A DNA stretch of 61,523 bases from Alphaproteobacteria bacterium (GCA_030426685.1 JAUHYC010000020.1:1-61523); one strand, 5' to 3'. Shown: positions 9,249 through 17,573, counted from the stretch's first letter. Numbers and translations: made by a program. The notes: a model not told the origin generated them from the letters alone.

Positions 9249-9293
9249 CTTCATCTGGCCCAAAATATCTCGGAGCGCGAGGCAGAGCCTCGC
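9249..9293 (-). repeat. Dispersed 3'-end element, copy B (inverted)
   Basis: On the minus strand this reads as a 17-base hairpin (GCGAGGC...GCCTCGC), then GCTCCGAGATATTTTGG and GCCAGATGAAG. It faces copy A across about 110 bases. A degenerate third tail (CTTCACCTGGC, 9172-9182) sits between them. It is the only copy not directly after a stop codon. The 9138-9364 stretch holds no convincing gene and forms the upstream region of xthA. Confidence 0.8.
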
Positions 9294-9364
9294 AAACCCG
9301 CTCTCGGCTTGCCGTGGGGCCAGTTCTGCGCGATAGGTTGCCTTGAGGCTTCGGAGGATCGCGC

Positions 9365-10144
9365 ATGAAAATCGCCACGTTCAATATCAACGGCATCAAG
9401 GCGCGGGCCGAAGCTCTGCCCCGGTGGCTGGACGACGCGCAGCCCGATATTGTGCTGCTGCAGGAAATCAAGTCGATAGACGAGAACTTCCCGCGCGAGA
9501 TGTTCGAAGAACGTGGGTACAATGTCGAAACTCATGGTCAGAAGAGTTTCAACGGTGTGGCGATCCTCTCGAAATTGCCTCTGGAAGACGTCACGCGCGG
9601 ATTGCCCGGGGATGATGAAGATGAGCAGGCACGCTGGATTGAAGCCACAGTTGTCGGCAAGCGGGCGCTGCGGATCTGCGGGCTGTATCTACCCAACGGA
9701 AACCCGGTGCCCGGCCCGAAATACGACTACAAACTCGCTTGGATGGAGCGCCTATATGAGCGCGCGCGCATGTTGCTGAGTTCAGAAGAGCCCGCATTGA
9801 TGGCAGGCGATTACAACATCATTCCACAAGCCGAGGATGCCAAACGGCCCGATGCGTGGCGTGAGGATGCGCTGTTTCGCCCGGAAAGCCGCGCCGCGTT
9901 TCGAAAGATTCTGAATCTGGGCTTTACCGAAGCGTTCCGAACCAGAACGCAAGGGCCCGGGCATTACTCATTCTGGGATTACCAGGCCGGAGCATGGAAC
10001 CGCAATGACGGCATTCGGATCGATCATTTTCTGCTGACTCCGCAGGCTGCCGATCTGATGCGCGATTGCCGGATCGATTCTGAAGTCCGTGGGCACGAGA
10101 AACCCTCGGACCACGTACCGGTTTGGGTTGACCTGGATCTCTAG
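9365..10144 (+). CDS. xthA: Exodeoxyribonuclease III
   Basis: This is an AP endonuclease and 3'-5' exonuclease of base-excision repair. All family blocks are present: TFNINGIKAR at the N-terminus, LLQEIKSIDENFP (metal Glu), RICGLYLPNG, MAGDYNIIP with the catalytic Asp and Asn, RIDHFLLT, and the C-terminal KPSDHVPVWVDL (catalytic Asp-His). Length 259 aa is typical. GGAGG lies 7 bases before ATG 9365. It is convergent with the FAD monooxygenase, with 4 bases between the stops. Confidence 0.95.
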   Translation: MKIATFNINGIKARAEALPRWLDDAQPDIVLLQEIKSIDENFPREMFEERGYNVETHGQKSFNGVAILSKLPLEDVTRGLPGDDEDEQARWIEATVVGKRALRICGLYLPNGNPVPGPKYDYKLAWMERLYERARMLLSSEEPALMAGDYNIIPQAEDAKRPDAWREDALFRPESRAAFRKILNLGFTEAFRTRTQGPGHYSFWDYQAGAWNRNDGIRIDHFLLTPQAADLMRDCRIDSEVRGHEKPSDHVPVWVDLDL

Positions 10145-10148
10145 CGGC

Positions 10149-11300
10149 TCAGGCCGTGGCATCGTACCCGTATATCCAATCATAGCGGCGCCCCAATCGA
10201 GGACCGATCACCGACAAGGCCGCTTGCGCCGCCAGACGCATGGGACCGCCAAGATGGAAATTTCGGGCATTGGCATTCGCGGCGGCGACCACCTGCCGCG
10301 CGCGCGGACGGCGCTTGGCTTCGTACGCAGCCAAAGCCTGCGTCACGCCGGGTTGATCATCCATTGCGCGGATCAACACCCATGCATCCTCCAATGCGAG
10401 ACAGGCCCCCTGAGCCATGAAGGGCAAGGTCGGATGCGCCGCATCCCCCAGCAGCGCCAGCCGCCCATTTTGCCAGTTTTGAGCCACCGGACGCAGAAAC
10501 AGCGCCCATAGATGAACCTCTTCGACTTTGGCCAATATTTCGCCCGCTGGTCCTCCGAATTCCTCGAACCGGGCGCGTAGGTCGTTTGGGTCGCCCCGAT
10601 GGCGCCAGCCTTCTTCGCGCCAGTCCGAGCGCTCTTCGACCGCGACAATGTTCATCAGGCTTTGATCGCGCAGCGGGTAGCTGACCACATGGCGACCGGG
10701 GCCCATTGTCAGTGATGCACGCGGTGTCTCGGATTGCCCGGACCACGGGATCGTCGCACGCCACGCGACCTGATGGGTGAACTCCGGTGCTTCCGTTCCG
10801 TTCAACGTCGGACGGATCGTGCTGCGGCCCCCATCAGCGGCGATTGCACACTCAGCGCGCAACCTTTCTCCTGAGGACAGAACAACCTCAGCCGCTTCAG
10901 GATGCTTGAGGACCTCATCAACACGCGCGCCGAGCCGGATTTCTACCCCTGCCCGTTCTGCCGCTTTGTGGAGAAGATCCAGCAGATCAGCCCGGTGATA
11001 GTAATATGTCGGACCTGCCGCAGGCTCGGCTATCCGGCTGATCACGCGCCCCTTGCGATAGTCACGCAGAACTGTCCCGGCAGAACGCAACCCGGTCTCG
11101 GCAGTCTCCCCGACCACACCCAAAGCACGCAAGACTACCATACCATTGGCGCTGATCTGCAAACCGGCCCCGACCTCGGTCAAAGCGGAAGCTTGTTCCA
11201 GAACCGTCACTTGCGCCCCGCGCTGGCGCAGGGCCAGAGCCGCTGCCAAGCCACCGATACCACCGCCTATGACACAGAATTTCAAACCATTGATATTCAT
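10149..11300 (-). CDS. FAD-dependent aromatic-ring monooxygenase family protein
   Basis: A 383-aa class A flavin monooxygenase of the salicylate/3-hydroxybenzoate hydroxylase type. It has the dinucleotide motif GGGIGGLAAALALRQRG followed by a Glu at the end of the second strand (VLEQ), the DG motif (AADGGRSTIR) and the GD motif LALLGDAAHPTLPFMAQGAC. These features fix the fold but not the substrate, which could be a hydroxybenzoate or a quinone precursor. It is a single gene with no catabolic neighbours, so a role in aromatic degradation is only a guess. Confidence 0.85.
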   Translation of the reverse strand: MNINGLKFCVIGGGIGGLAAALALRQRGAQVTVLEQASALTEVGAGLQISANGMVVLRALGVVGETAETGLRSAGTVLRDYRKGRVISRIAEPAAGPTYYYHRADLLDLLHKAAERAGVEIRLGARVDEVLKHPEAAEVVLSSGERLRAECAIAADGGRSTIRPTLNGTEAPEFTHQVAWRATIPWSGQSETPRASLTMGPGRHVVSYPLRDQSLMNIVAVEERSDWREEGWRHRGDPNDLRARFEEFGGPAGEILAKVEEVHLWALFLRPVAQNWQNGRLALLGDAAHPTLPFMAQGACLALEDAWVLIRAMDDQPGVTQALAAYEAKRRPRARQVVAAANANARNFHLGGPMRLAAQAALSVIGPRLGRRYDWIYGYDATA

Positions 11301-11312
11301 GGCACTGCCTTA

Positions 11313-11347
11313 ACGCAAAAACGCCGGAGTGGAAGACCCCGGCGTTT
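11313..11347 (-). terminator. Rho-independent terminator of dksA
   Basis: Read on the minus strand, AACGCCGG and CCGGCGTT form an 8-bp stem with an 11-base loop, followed by a T-run (TTTTTGCG). It lies 25 bases past the dksA stop and before the FAD monooxygenase start. Confidence 0.85.
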
Positions 11348-11371
11348 GATGTTTTGGTGGATTTCCAGCGA

Positions 11372-11794
11372 TCAATCGTCGCGGTGAACCTTTTCGCGGC
11401 GCTCGTGGCGTTCTTGCGCTTCCAGCGTCATGGTCGCGATCGGACGCGCGTCCAGGCGCTTCAGCGAGATCGGATCACCGGTCTTTTCGCAATACCCGTA
11501 TTCGCCCTCATCAATCCGGCGCAGGGCCGAGTCGATCTTGGCGACCAGCTTGCGCTGGCGATCCCGGGTCCGCAATTCCAGTGCGCGGTCGGTTTCCTCA
11601 CTTGCGCGATCGGCGACGTCCGGGATGTTTCGGGTGTTGTCCTGCAGCCCTTCGATGGTATCGCGGCTGCCTGCCAAAAGTTCGTTTTTCCAATCCAGCA
11701 GCTTGCGACGAAAATACTCAAGCTGACGATCATTCATGAAAGGTTCATCTTCGGCCGGGCGATAATCCTCCGGCAGAAAAACTTCCTGCTTCAT
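11372..11794 (-). CDS. dksA: RNA polymerase-binding transcription factor DksA
   Basis: DksA binds the RNA polymerase secondary channel and, with ppGpp, adjusts rRNA and amino acid promoters. The 140-aa protein has the coiled-coil stretch (FRRKLLDWKNELLAGSRDT...DRASEETDRALELRTRDRQRKL) and the C-terminal globular domain YGYCEKTGDPISLKRLDARP. Only one of the four E. coli zinc-finger cysteines is present, as known for alphaproteobacterial DksA. ATG 11794 is chosen because GAGGGAG precedes it. ATG 11848, also with a purine-rich upstream run, would add 18 residues. Confidence 0.92.
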   Translation of the reverse strand: MKQEVFLPEDYRPAEDEPFMNDRQLEYFRRKLLDWKNELLAGSRDTIEGLQDNTRNIPDVADRASEETDRALELRTRDRQRKLVAKIDSALRRIDEGEYGYCEKTGDPISLKRLDARPIATMTLEAQERHERREKVHRDD

Positions 11795-12162
11795 TTTTGC
11801 TCCCTCGGTATGGGCTGAAACGTCGGTAGCGGTCGTATCACCTGACATTTGGCACCCCCTTCTGCGGAGCGTGTATCCGACCACGCAGGGAATGTCACTA
11901 TGCAAACGTGTCACCCAACGCGCCGTCACTCCGGCATGTCTAAATATGAGACGAGTAACAACAAAACCCATATTCATTGTGGAATTTGCCGGACATTTTT
12001 TGGGCGGAATGCAACCTCGGGCTTAATCTGCTGGCGACGAATCATGCCAAAGTTCCTGCCATGACGTCACGACGCTGCGATCCGGGTTGTCAAAAATGCC
12101 GCCTCTCTGTAACCCGGGCCAAATATCCTGCCCGCGTATCGCGCTTTCATATGAGGGGTCCC
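11795..12162. other. Divergent intergenic region dksA / MoxR gene
   Basis: This 368-base stretch carries the promoters of dksA (left) and the MoxR cluster (right). The centre (11936-11999) is clearly richer in A+T than its surroundings, as expected for promoters. I see no convincing gene, tRNA or riboswitch, and no matched -35/-10 pair I would defend. Confidence 0.5.
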
Positions 12163-13008
12163 ATGACCGCACGCTTTCAAAGCACAGCCGACTATGTCGC
12201 CACCGACGATCTGACCATTGCCGTAAACGCTGCCGTCACGTTGGAGCGTCCTTTGCTGGTCAAGGGCGAGCCAGGCACCGGCAAGACGGAACTGGCAAAG
12301 CAGGTTGCGGGTGCTCTGGGTCTGACGATGATCGAGTGGAACGTGAAATCCACCACGCGCGCGCAACAGGGGCTTTATGAATATGATGCCGTCAGCCGGT
12401 TGCGCGACAGTCAACTGGGTGACGAACGTGTTCATGACGTGTCGAACTATATCCGCAAGGGCAAGCTGTGGCAGGCGTTCGACGCCGATGAAAAGGTCGT
12501 GCTGCTGATCGATGAGATCGACAAGGCCGATATCGAATTTCCAAACGACCTGCTGCAAGAACTCGATAAGATGGAGTTCCATGTCTATGAAACCGGTGAG
12601 ACGATCAGGGCCAAGCAGCGCCCCATCGTGATCATCACCTCGAATAACGAAAAGGAACTGCCCGACGCGTTCCTGCGCCGGTGCTTCTTCCATTACATCC
12701 GCTTCCCGGATGAGGCCACAATGCGCCGTATCGTCGAGGTGCATCACCCTGGCATCAAGGATGCGCTGCTGACCACCGCCCTGACCCAGTTCTATGAGGT
12801 CCGCGAGACGCAGGGGTTGAAGAAAAAGCCTTCGACCTCAGAAGTGCTGGACTGGCTCAAGCTGCTGCTTGCTGAAGACCTGAGTGCCGAAGACCTAAAG
12901 AGAGATGGCGCAAATGCCCTTCCGAAACTGCATGGCGCGCTGCTCAAGAACGAGCAGGACGTACATCTGTTCGAACGGCTTGCATTCATGGCGCGCAGCA
13001 AACGGTGA
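12163..13008 (+). CDS. MoxR-family AAA+ ATPase
   Basis: A 281-aa AAA+ ATPase of the MoxR group, which typically works with a VWA protein to mature or assemble a target complex. It has Walker A GEPGTGKTEL (near residue 36), Walker B VVLLIDEIDKAD (near 110), sensor 1 ITSNNEKELPDAFLRRC and an arginine-finger context. ATG 12163 follows GAGGGG by five bases; the open frame extends further upstream without family similarity. The matching VWA/CoxE-like protein lies three genes downstream (15108), and all genes between run the same way. Confidence 0.88.
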   Translation: MTARFQSTADYVATDDLTIAVNAAVTLERPLLVKGEPGTGKTELAKQVAGALGLTMIEWNVKSTTRAQQGLYEYDAVSRLRDSQLGDERVHDVSNYIRKGKLWQAFDADEKVVLLIDEIDKADIEFPNDLLQELDKMEFHVYETGETIRAKQRPIVIITSNNEKELPDAFLRRCFFHYIRFPDEATMRRIVEVHHPGIKDALLTTALTQFYEVRETQGLKKKPSTSEVLDWLKLLLAEDLSAEDLKRDGANALPKLHGALLKNEQDVHLFERLAFMARSKR

Positions 13009-13118
13009 GAGCCTGAGCATCCGGTGATCTCGGCTTGCGTTCCGGCGGGCCCGATGTCAGCATTGCGCCAAATCAAAGCCCCAAACCAAAACGGGCAGTC
13101 AGAGCAGGAAAGCCCCGC

Positions 13119-13568
13119 ATGCCAACCGCCCCCACGATCCGTCCGTTGCGCCCCGATGACCGGGACCAATGGGCCGAAATGTGGCGCGATTACCTGGCAT
13201 TTTACGAAACCGAAGTGCCTGATGCGATCTACGACAGTACCTTTGCGCGCCTCTTAGGTGATGATCCGCAAGACTTTTCCTGTTTTGTGGCCGAAATGGA
13301 TGGCCAGCTTGTCGGGCTGACCCATTACCTGTTCCATCGCCATGCCTGGAAGGTGGAGCGCGTCTGCTACCTGCAGGACCTTTACACCCGACCAGAGGCA
13401 CGTGGCACGGGTGTCGGGCGCGCCCTGATTCAGGCGGTCTATGACGAGGCCGACCGGCAAGAGGCCCCATCCGTCTATTGGCTGACGCAGGAAAACAACC
13501 ATACCGCGCGCAAACTGTATGACCGCATCGGCAAGTTGTCGCCATTCCTGAAGTATCAGCGCCCATGA
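13119..13568 (+). CDS. GNAT-family N-acetyltransferase
   Basis: A 149-aa acetyl-CoA-dependent acyltransferase. The core strand VCYLQDLYTRPEARGTGVGRALI contains the R-x-x-G-x-G acetyl-CoA loop, followed by the helix IQAVYDEADRQ and the strand VYWLTQENNHTARKLYDRIG, all standard for the family. The substrate cannot be read from the sequence. AGGAAAG precedes ATG 13119. The stop overlaps the next gene start as ATGA, indicating translational coupling. Confidence 0.87.
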   Translation: MPTAPTIRPLRPDDRDQWAEMWRDYLAFYETEVPDAIYDSTFARLLGDDPQDFSCFVAEMDGQLVGLTHYLFHRHAWKVERVCYLQDLYTRPEARGTGVGRALIQAVYDEADRQEAPSVYWLTQENNHTARKLYDRIGKLSPFLKYQRP

Positions 13569-14929
13569 TACGTTGGGGTGCAGCCCTCATGTTGGCGGCT
13601 CTGTCTGCCTGCACTGCGGTCGACCGGATCGAGGTTCCGACCCGAACCAAGGTGATCGAAGAGGCGCTGCCACCTTCGAAGTCCTTCGGCGCGACACGCC
13701 CCACCCCGCCCACACGGTCAAACGCCAACATCGCCGCTGATTTTCTGTCACTGCATTTCGCATTGGAAAGTGGCGCGGAGCTGCCTGTCTTTACACGGTT
13801 TGATGGCCCCATCACTGTGCGGCTGGCCGGAATGCCTCCACTGTCGATGCAAACCGATCTGACGCGTCTTCTGACACGATTGCAGCGAGAGGCGCGGATC
13901 GATATCCGCCAGATTTCGGATGGTCCGGCAAACATCACCATCGAGGCCGTCAGTCAGAAGCAAATCCACCGCATTCTGCCTCAGGCCGCCTGTTTCGTGG
14001 TTCCCAATGCCTCAAGCCTTGAGGAATACCGCCGCGACCGCCGGAAAAACAAGAGCAACTGGACCGCGCTGCGCAGCCGCGAGCGGATTGGGATCTTTAT
14101 CCCCTACGACGCCAGCCCGCAGGAAGTGCGTGATTGCCTGCACGAGGAACTGGCACAGGCGCTGGGGCCGCTGAATGACCTCTATCGCCTGCCGGATTCA
14201 GTTTTCAATGATGACAATTTCCATACCGTCCTGACCGGGTTCGATATGCTGATCCTGCGCGCAGCCTATGCGCCCGAACTGCAAAACGGCATGACACACG
14301 AACAGGTTGCCGCTGTCCTTCCGCCTGTGCTCAGCCGTCTGAACCCGCGCGGCGACCGGATTGTGGCACAACAGGTATCCGAGACGCCGCGCGCCTGGAT
14401 CAACGCCGTGCAGCGCGCCTTGGGATCTGGGGCGGGTTCGGCCAAACGGGTCAGGGCCGCGCAAGAAGCTGCCCAGATCGGGCAACGCCAAGGCTGGACA
14501 GATCACCGCCGTGCCTATCCGTATTACCTGCTGGGCAGAATGGGCCAGTTCGATGACCCCGACGCGGCGCAACGCCACTATGCGATGGCATTGAAATATC
14601 TCGACACTACTCCGGGGACCGAGGTGCAGCGTGCCCATGTGACGGCCCAGATTGCCGCCTTTGCATTGGCTGAGGGTCGGGGACCCGAGGCGCTGCCGGA
14701 CCTGAACGACGCCATCAAGGTCATGACACAGGCTGAAAACGCTGCCCTTCTGGCGACTTTGCTGCTGCTGAAATCCGAAGCGTTGCGGCAAGCCGGGCAA
14801 AGCGATCAGGCACGTACCGTCAGGCTGGACAGTATCGGATGGGCGCGCTACGGCTTTGGCTCGGATCTGGTGGTGCGCTCGGTCTCTCAGGGCATCGCGC
14901 AGGCAACCGCCGCAAGCACGGGTGGATAA
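13565..14929 (+). CDS. DUF2927 lipoprotein
   Basis: A 454-aa exported protein. The N-terminus MIRWGAALMLAALSAC is a lipoprotein signal with the cleavage cysteine at residue 16. The core (about residues 55-230) matches DUF2927 by its features: FDGPITVRLAG, then a cysteine pair region (QAACFVV and DCLHEELAQALGPLNDLYRLPDSVFNDDNFH). The C-terminal half (about 280-450) is Ala/Gln-rich helical repeat, like TPR. Function is unknown. It lies between the MoxR ATPase and the VWA protein, which suggests an outer or periplasmic component acting with them. Confidence 0.82.
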   Translation: MIRWGAALMLAALSACTAVDRIEVPTRTKVIEEALPPSKSFGATRPTPPTRSNANIAADFLSLHFALESGAELPVFTRFDGPITVRLAGMPPLSMQTDLTRLLTRLQREARIDIRQISDGPANITIEAVSQKQIHRILPQAACFVVPNASSLEEYRRDRRKNKSNWTALRSRERIGIFIPYDASPQEVRDCLHEELAQALGPLNDLYRLPDSVFNDDNFHTVLTGFDMLILRAAYAPELQNGMTHEQVAAVLPPVLSRLNPRGDRIVAQQVSETPRAWINAVQRALGSGAGSAKRVRAAQEAAQIGQRQGWTDHRRAYPYYLLGRMGQFDDPDAAQRHYAMALKYLDTTPGTEVQRAHVTAQIAAFALAEGRGPEALPDLNDAIKVMTQAENAALLATLLLLKSEALRQAGQSDQARTVRLDSIGWARYGFGSDLVVRSVSQGIAQATAASTGG

Positions 14930-14935
14930 CAGCAT

Positions 14936-15103
14936 ATGGTAGTGGTTCTGGGCATGGCTATTCTGGGCGCAGTTCTGGGTGCTCTGACGGCACGCAAACG
15001 CAATGGCAGCGGTGCGGACATGGCCCAGTACGCGGCCGGATACGGCATCGCCTTTGCGCTGGTTGGGCTGGTGATTTCGCTGATCCTCGTTCGCCTGGTC
15101 TGA
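14936..15103 (+). CDS. 55-aa two-helix membrane protein
   Basis: A short gene beginning MVVVLGMAILGAVLGALTARKRNG and ending in a second hydrophobic stretch (YGIAFALVGLVISLILVRLV). It predicts a hairpin of two transmembrane helices joined by a short, hydrophilic turn that begins ARKRNG. It lies 6 bases after the DUF2927 stop and 4 bases before the VWA start, so it is very likely a real gene of this cluster. No known family is recognised. It could anchor the VWA protein or DUF2927 lipoprotein at the membrane. Confidence 0.75.
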   Translation: MVVVLGMAILGAVLGALTARKRNGSGADMAQYAAGYGIAFALVGLVISLILVRLV

Positions 15104-15107
15104 GCCC

Positions 15108-16292
15108 ATGTTTCTGCCCTTTTTCGAAAACCTCCGCAAAGCTGGCATTCCCGTTTCCCTGCGCGAATACCTGACCTTTCTGGAAGGTATGAAAAAGGGT
15201 CTGGCCACCTACGATGTCGAGGCGTTTTACTATCTCGCCCGTGTCTCGATGGTGAAGGATGAGCGCAACATCGACAAATTCGACCGTGCCTTTGCCGCCA
15301 GTTTCGAGGGTCTGAACGAGATCAGCTTTGATCAGGTTCTCGAAGCCGTCGACATCCCGGCAGACTGGCTGGCGAAAATGGCCGAAAAGCACCTCAGCGC
15401 CGAAGAAAAGGCCGAGATCGAGGCGCTCGGCGGATTCAACAAGCTGATGGAGACGCTGCGCGAACGGCTCAAGGAGCAGCAGGGCCGCCATCAGGGTGGC
15501 AACAAGTGGATCGGGACCGCCGGCACCTCGCCTTTCGGGGCCTATGGGTACAATCCCGAAGGCGTGCGCATCGGCCAGAAAGAAAGCCGCCATCAACGCG
15601 CCGTGAAAGTTTGGGACAAACGCGAATTTCGCAATCTGGATGACACGGTCGAGTTGGGCACGCGCAACATCAAGGTCGCCCTGAAACGCTTGCGTCGTTG
15701 GGCGCGCGAAGGCGCTGCCGAAGAGCTCGATCTGGATGGCACCATCCGCGCCACTGCCGAGCATGGCTATCTGGACGTCAAAACCCGCCCCGAGCGTCAC
15801 AACGCCGTCAAGGTACTGCTGTTTCTGGATGTGGGCGGATCAATGGACCCGCATATTAAGGTGGTGGAAGAGCTGTTCTCGGCCGCGCGCACCGAATTCA
15901 AGCATCTCGAGTATTATTACTTCCACAACTGCCTCTATGAAGGCGTCTGGCGCGACAACCGCCGCCGCTGGGATCAACAGACCCCGACGCATGAGGTGTT
16001 GCGCACATACGGGCCAGATTACAAATGCATCTTCGTCGGCGATGCATCGATGTCGCCCTACGAGATCGCCTATCCCGGAGGCGCCAGCGAGCATTGGAAC
16101 CAAGAGGCCGGACAGGTCTGGCTTGGTCGCGCGCGCGAGCAGTGGGCCTCGAACCTCTGGATCAATCCGGTGCCGGAAAAATACTGGGAATATACCCACT
16201 CTATCGGCATGATCCGCGAGATATTCGAAGATCGGATGGTTCCGATGACGCTGGCCGGGCTGGAACAGGGGATGCGGGAATTAACGCGGTAA
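15108..16292 (+). CDS. VWA domain protein (CoxE-like), MoxR partner
   Basis: A 394-aa cytoplasmic protein without a signal peptide. The N-terminal region (MFLPFFENLRKAGIPVSLRE...) is that of CoxE-like proteins. The VWA fold starts near residue 235 with VLLFLDVGGSMDPHIK, where the metal-site motif is D-x-G-x-S rather than the usual D-x-S-x-S. Further metal-site candidates are YKCIFVGDASMSP. VWA/MoxR pairs insert metals or assemble complexes (CO dehydrogenase CoxE/CoxD, NorQ/NorD). No obvious client is nearby. Confidence 0.85.
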   Translation: MFLPFFENLRKAGIPVSLREYLTFLEGMKKGLATYDVEAFYYLARVSMVKDERNIDKFDRAFAASFEGLNEISFDQVLEAVDIPADWLAKMAEKHLSAEEKAEIEALGGFNKLMETLRERLKEQQGRHQGGNKWIGTAGTSPFGAYGYNPEGVRIGQKESRHQRAVKVWDKREFRNLDDTVELGTRNIKVALKRLRRWAREGAAEELDLDGTIRATAEHGYLDVKTRPERHNAVKVLLFLDVGGSMDPHIKVVEELFSAARTEFKHLEYYYFHNCLYEGVWRDNRRRWDQQTPTHEVLRTYGPDYKCIFVGDASMSPYEIAYPGGASEHWNQEAGQVWLGRAREQWASNLWINPVPEKYWEYTHSIGMIREIFEDRMVPMTLAGLEQGMRELTR

Positions 16293-16472
16293 GTGAAGAT
16301 TGGCAGACGGCAGTTGTGAGCCCATATTGCCCAGTGTCCGGCATAAGCTAATGTTTGCCTCAGTTCTTTTATTGGTGGCAAATCGGGCTCGGGCAGGTTT
16401 CTGCTTTTCGCCCTGAAAGTTCATGATAGATTGATGGAATTGGAGCAACGCACCTACACAAGGAAGCTTAAC

Positions 16473-16709
16473 GTGAAACGACTGGTTTCTGTGTTGAAGG
16501 AGTTCTATGCCTTCAACTCTGGCCCCTTGAGATTGCTGTTATGCCTTAGCCCCGCTGTCGCATTAAAATTTATGTATCCAGAAATCTACTACTCATCTGG
16601 GTGGTCCGGATACGCCGACTTTGGGCTATACGTTGCATTGCCAGTTTCAATTTGTGCGATGATTTGGGAGTTCATCAAGCACAAGAGCAAGCAATCCCAA
16701 GAGTGTTGA
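16473..16709 (+). CDS. Small hypothetical membrane protein in an A+T-rich patch
   Basis: A 78-aa product if started at GTG 16473, which has AAGGAAG six bases upstream; ATG 16434 would add 13 residues. Two hydrophobic segments are visible (PLRLLLCLSPAVALKFM and YADFGLYVALPVSICAMIW), and the end is basic (KHKSKQSQEC). Base composition is clearly lower in G+C than the neighbours, and codon use is less biased, suggesting recent acquisition or weak selection. No family is recognised. Confidence 0.5.
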   Translation: MKRLVSVLKEFYAFNSGPLRLLLCLSPAVALKFMYPEIYYSSGWSGYADFGLYVALPVSICAMIWEFIKHKSKQSQEC

Positions 16710-16824
16710 ACAGCTTTTGAACCTGTCGTCTCGGCGAAAAAGACGAATGACCGCTAAGTCCGCATAGCAGACAAATTGTTCAAACGATATTGTCTCACTA
16801 CCAGCGTATACCCATACTTAGCTT

Positions 16825-17514
16825 ATGCTTCGCCTAACCCCAATCCTGCTGGCCATCGCCTACGCCGTTGTGATGTACCGGATATCCGTGTGGCGTACAC
16901 ACAGGGAACTGGACGCGAAATCGACCGAACTGGCCGATCCGGCGCTGAAACGCATGACCGACCGGCTGGCAGCAGCTTTGGAAATAGACCGGGTGCCTGT
17001 CTATATCTATGAGATCGATCCGGTGAACGGGCTGGCCGCCCCGGATGGGCGGATATTCATCACGCGCGGGTTTTACCGCAAATTCCGCAATGGGGAGGTA
17101 TCCGCCGAAGAAATGGCCAGCGTGATTGCGCATGAGCTGGGGCATGTCGCATTGGGTCATGCCCGGCGGCGGATGATTGATTTTTCCGGTCAGAACGCTA
17201 TGCGGGCGGCACTGATAATGGTGTTGAACCGGTTCATCCCGTTCGTTGGAGCATGGATTGCAAACGCACTGACCGCGCTTCTGGCCTCGCGCCTGTCGCG
17301 GGGGGATGAGTATGAGGCGGATGAATATGCCGCCGCACTGCTGACCAAAGCCGGGATTGGCATCGGACCGCAGAAATCGCTGTTTCACAAACTTGAGGAT
17401 CTGACGCAGCAGCGTGCGGGGGTGGTTCCGGCCTGGCTGATGAGCCATCCAAAGACGGATGAGCGGATTGCGGCGCTGGAAGTGCTTGAGCAGCGTTGGA
17501 GCGCTGACGGTTAG
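16825..17514 (+). CDS. M48-family zinc metalloprotease
   Basis: A 229-aa membrane-associated protease. The zinc motif HExxH appears in VIAHELGHVALGHARRR (near residue 100), and the third ligand Glu lies in RGDEYEADEYAAALL (near 160). An N-terminal hydrophobic stretch (LTPILLAIAYAVVMYRI) and a mid-protein one (FVGAWIANALTALLASRL) suggest membrane anchoring. The C-terminal MSHPKTDERIAALE is the usual M48 ending. Family members degrade or process envelope proteins; the substrate here is unknown. It is followed by copy C of the 3'-end repeat. Confidence 0.87.
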   Translation: MLRLTPILLAIAYAVVMYRISVWRTHRELDAKSTELADPALKRMTDRLAAALEIDRVPVYIYEIDPVNGLAAPDGRIFITRGFYRKFRNGEVSAEEMASVIAHELGHVALGHARRRMIDFSGQNAMRAALIMVLNRFIPFVGAWIANALTALLASRLSRGDEYEADEYAAALLTKAGIGIGPQKSLFHKLEDLTQQRAGVVPAWLMSHPKTDERIAALEVLEQRWSADG

Positions 17515-17523
17515 ACTGCGCAG

Positions 17524-17573
17524 GCGAGGGGCCAGCCCCTCGCGCTCCCCGAAGTATTTTTAGCCAGATGAAG
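17524..17573 (+). repeat. Dispersed 3'-end element, copy C
   Basis: The hairpin GCGAGGGG-CCAG-CCCCTCGC starts 9 bases after the M48 stop. It is followed by CGCTCCCCGAAGTATTTTTA and the tail GCCAGATGAAG. On the opposite strand the same tail supplies the TAA stop (17560-17562) and the last few codons of the convergent PIN gene. Confidence 0.85.
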
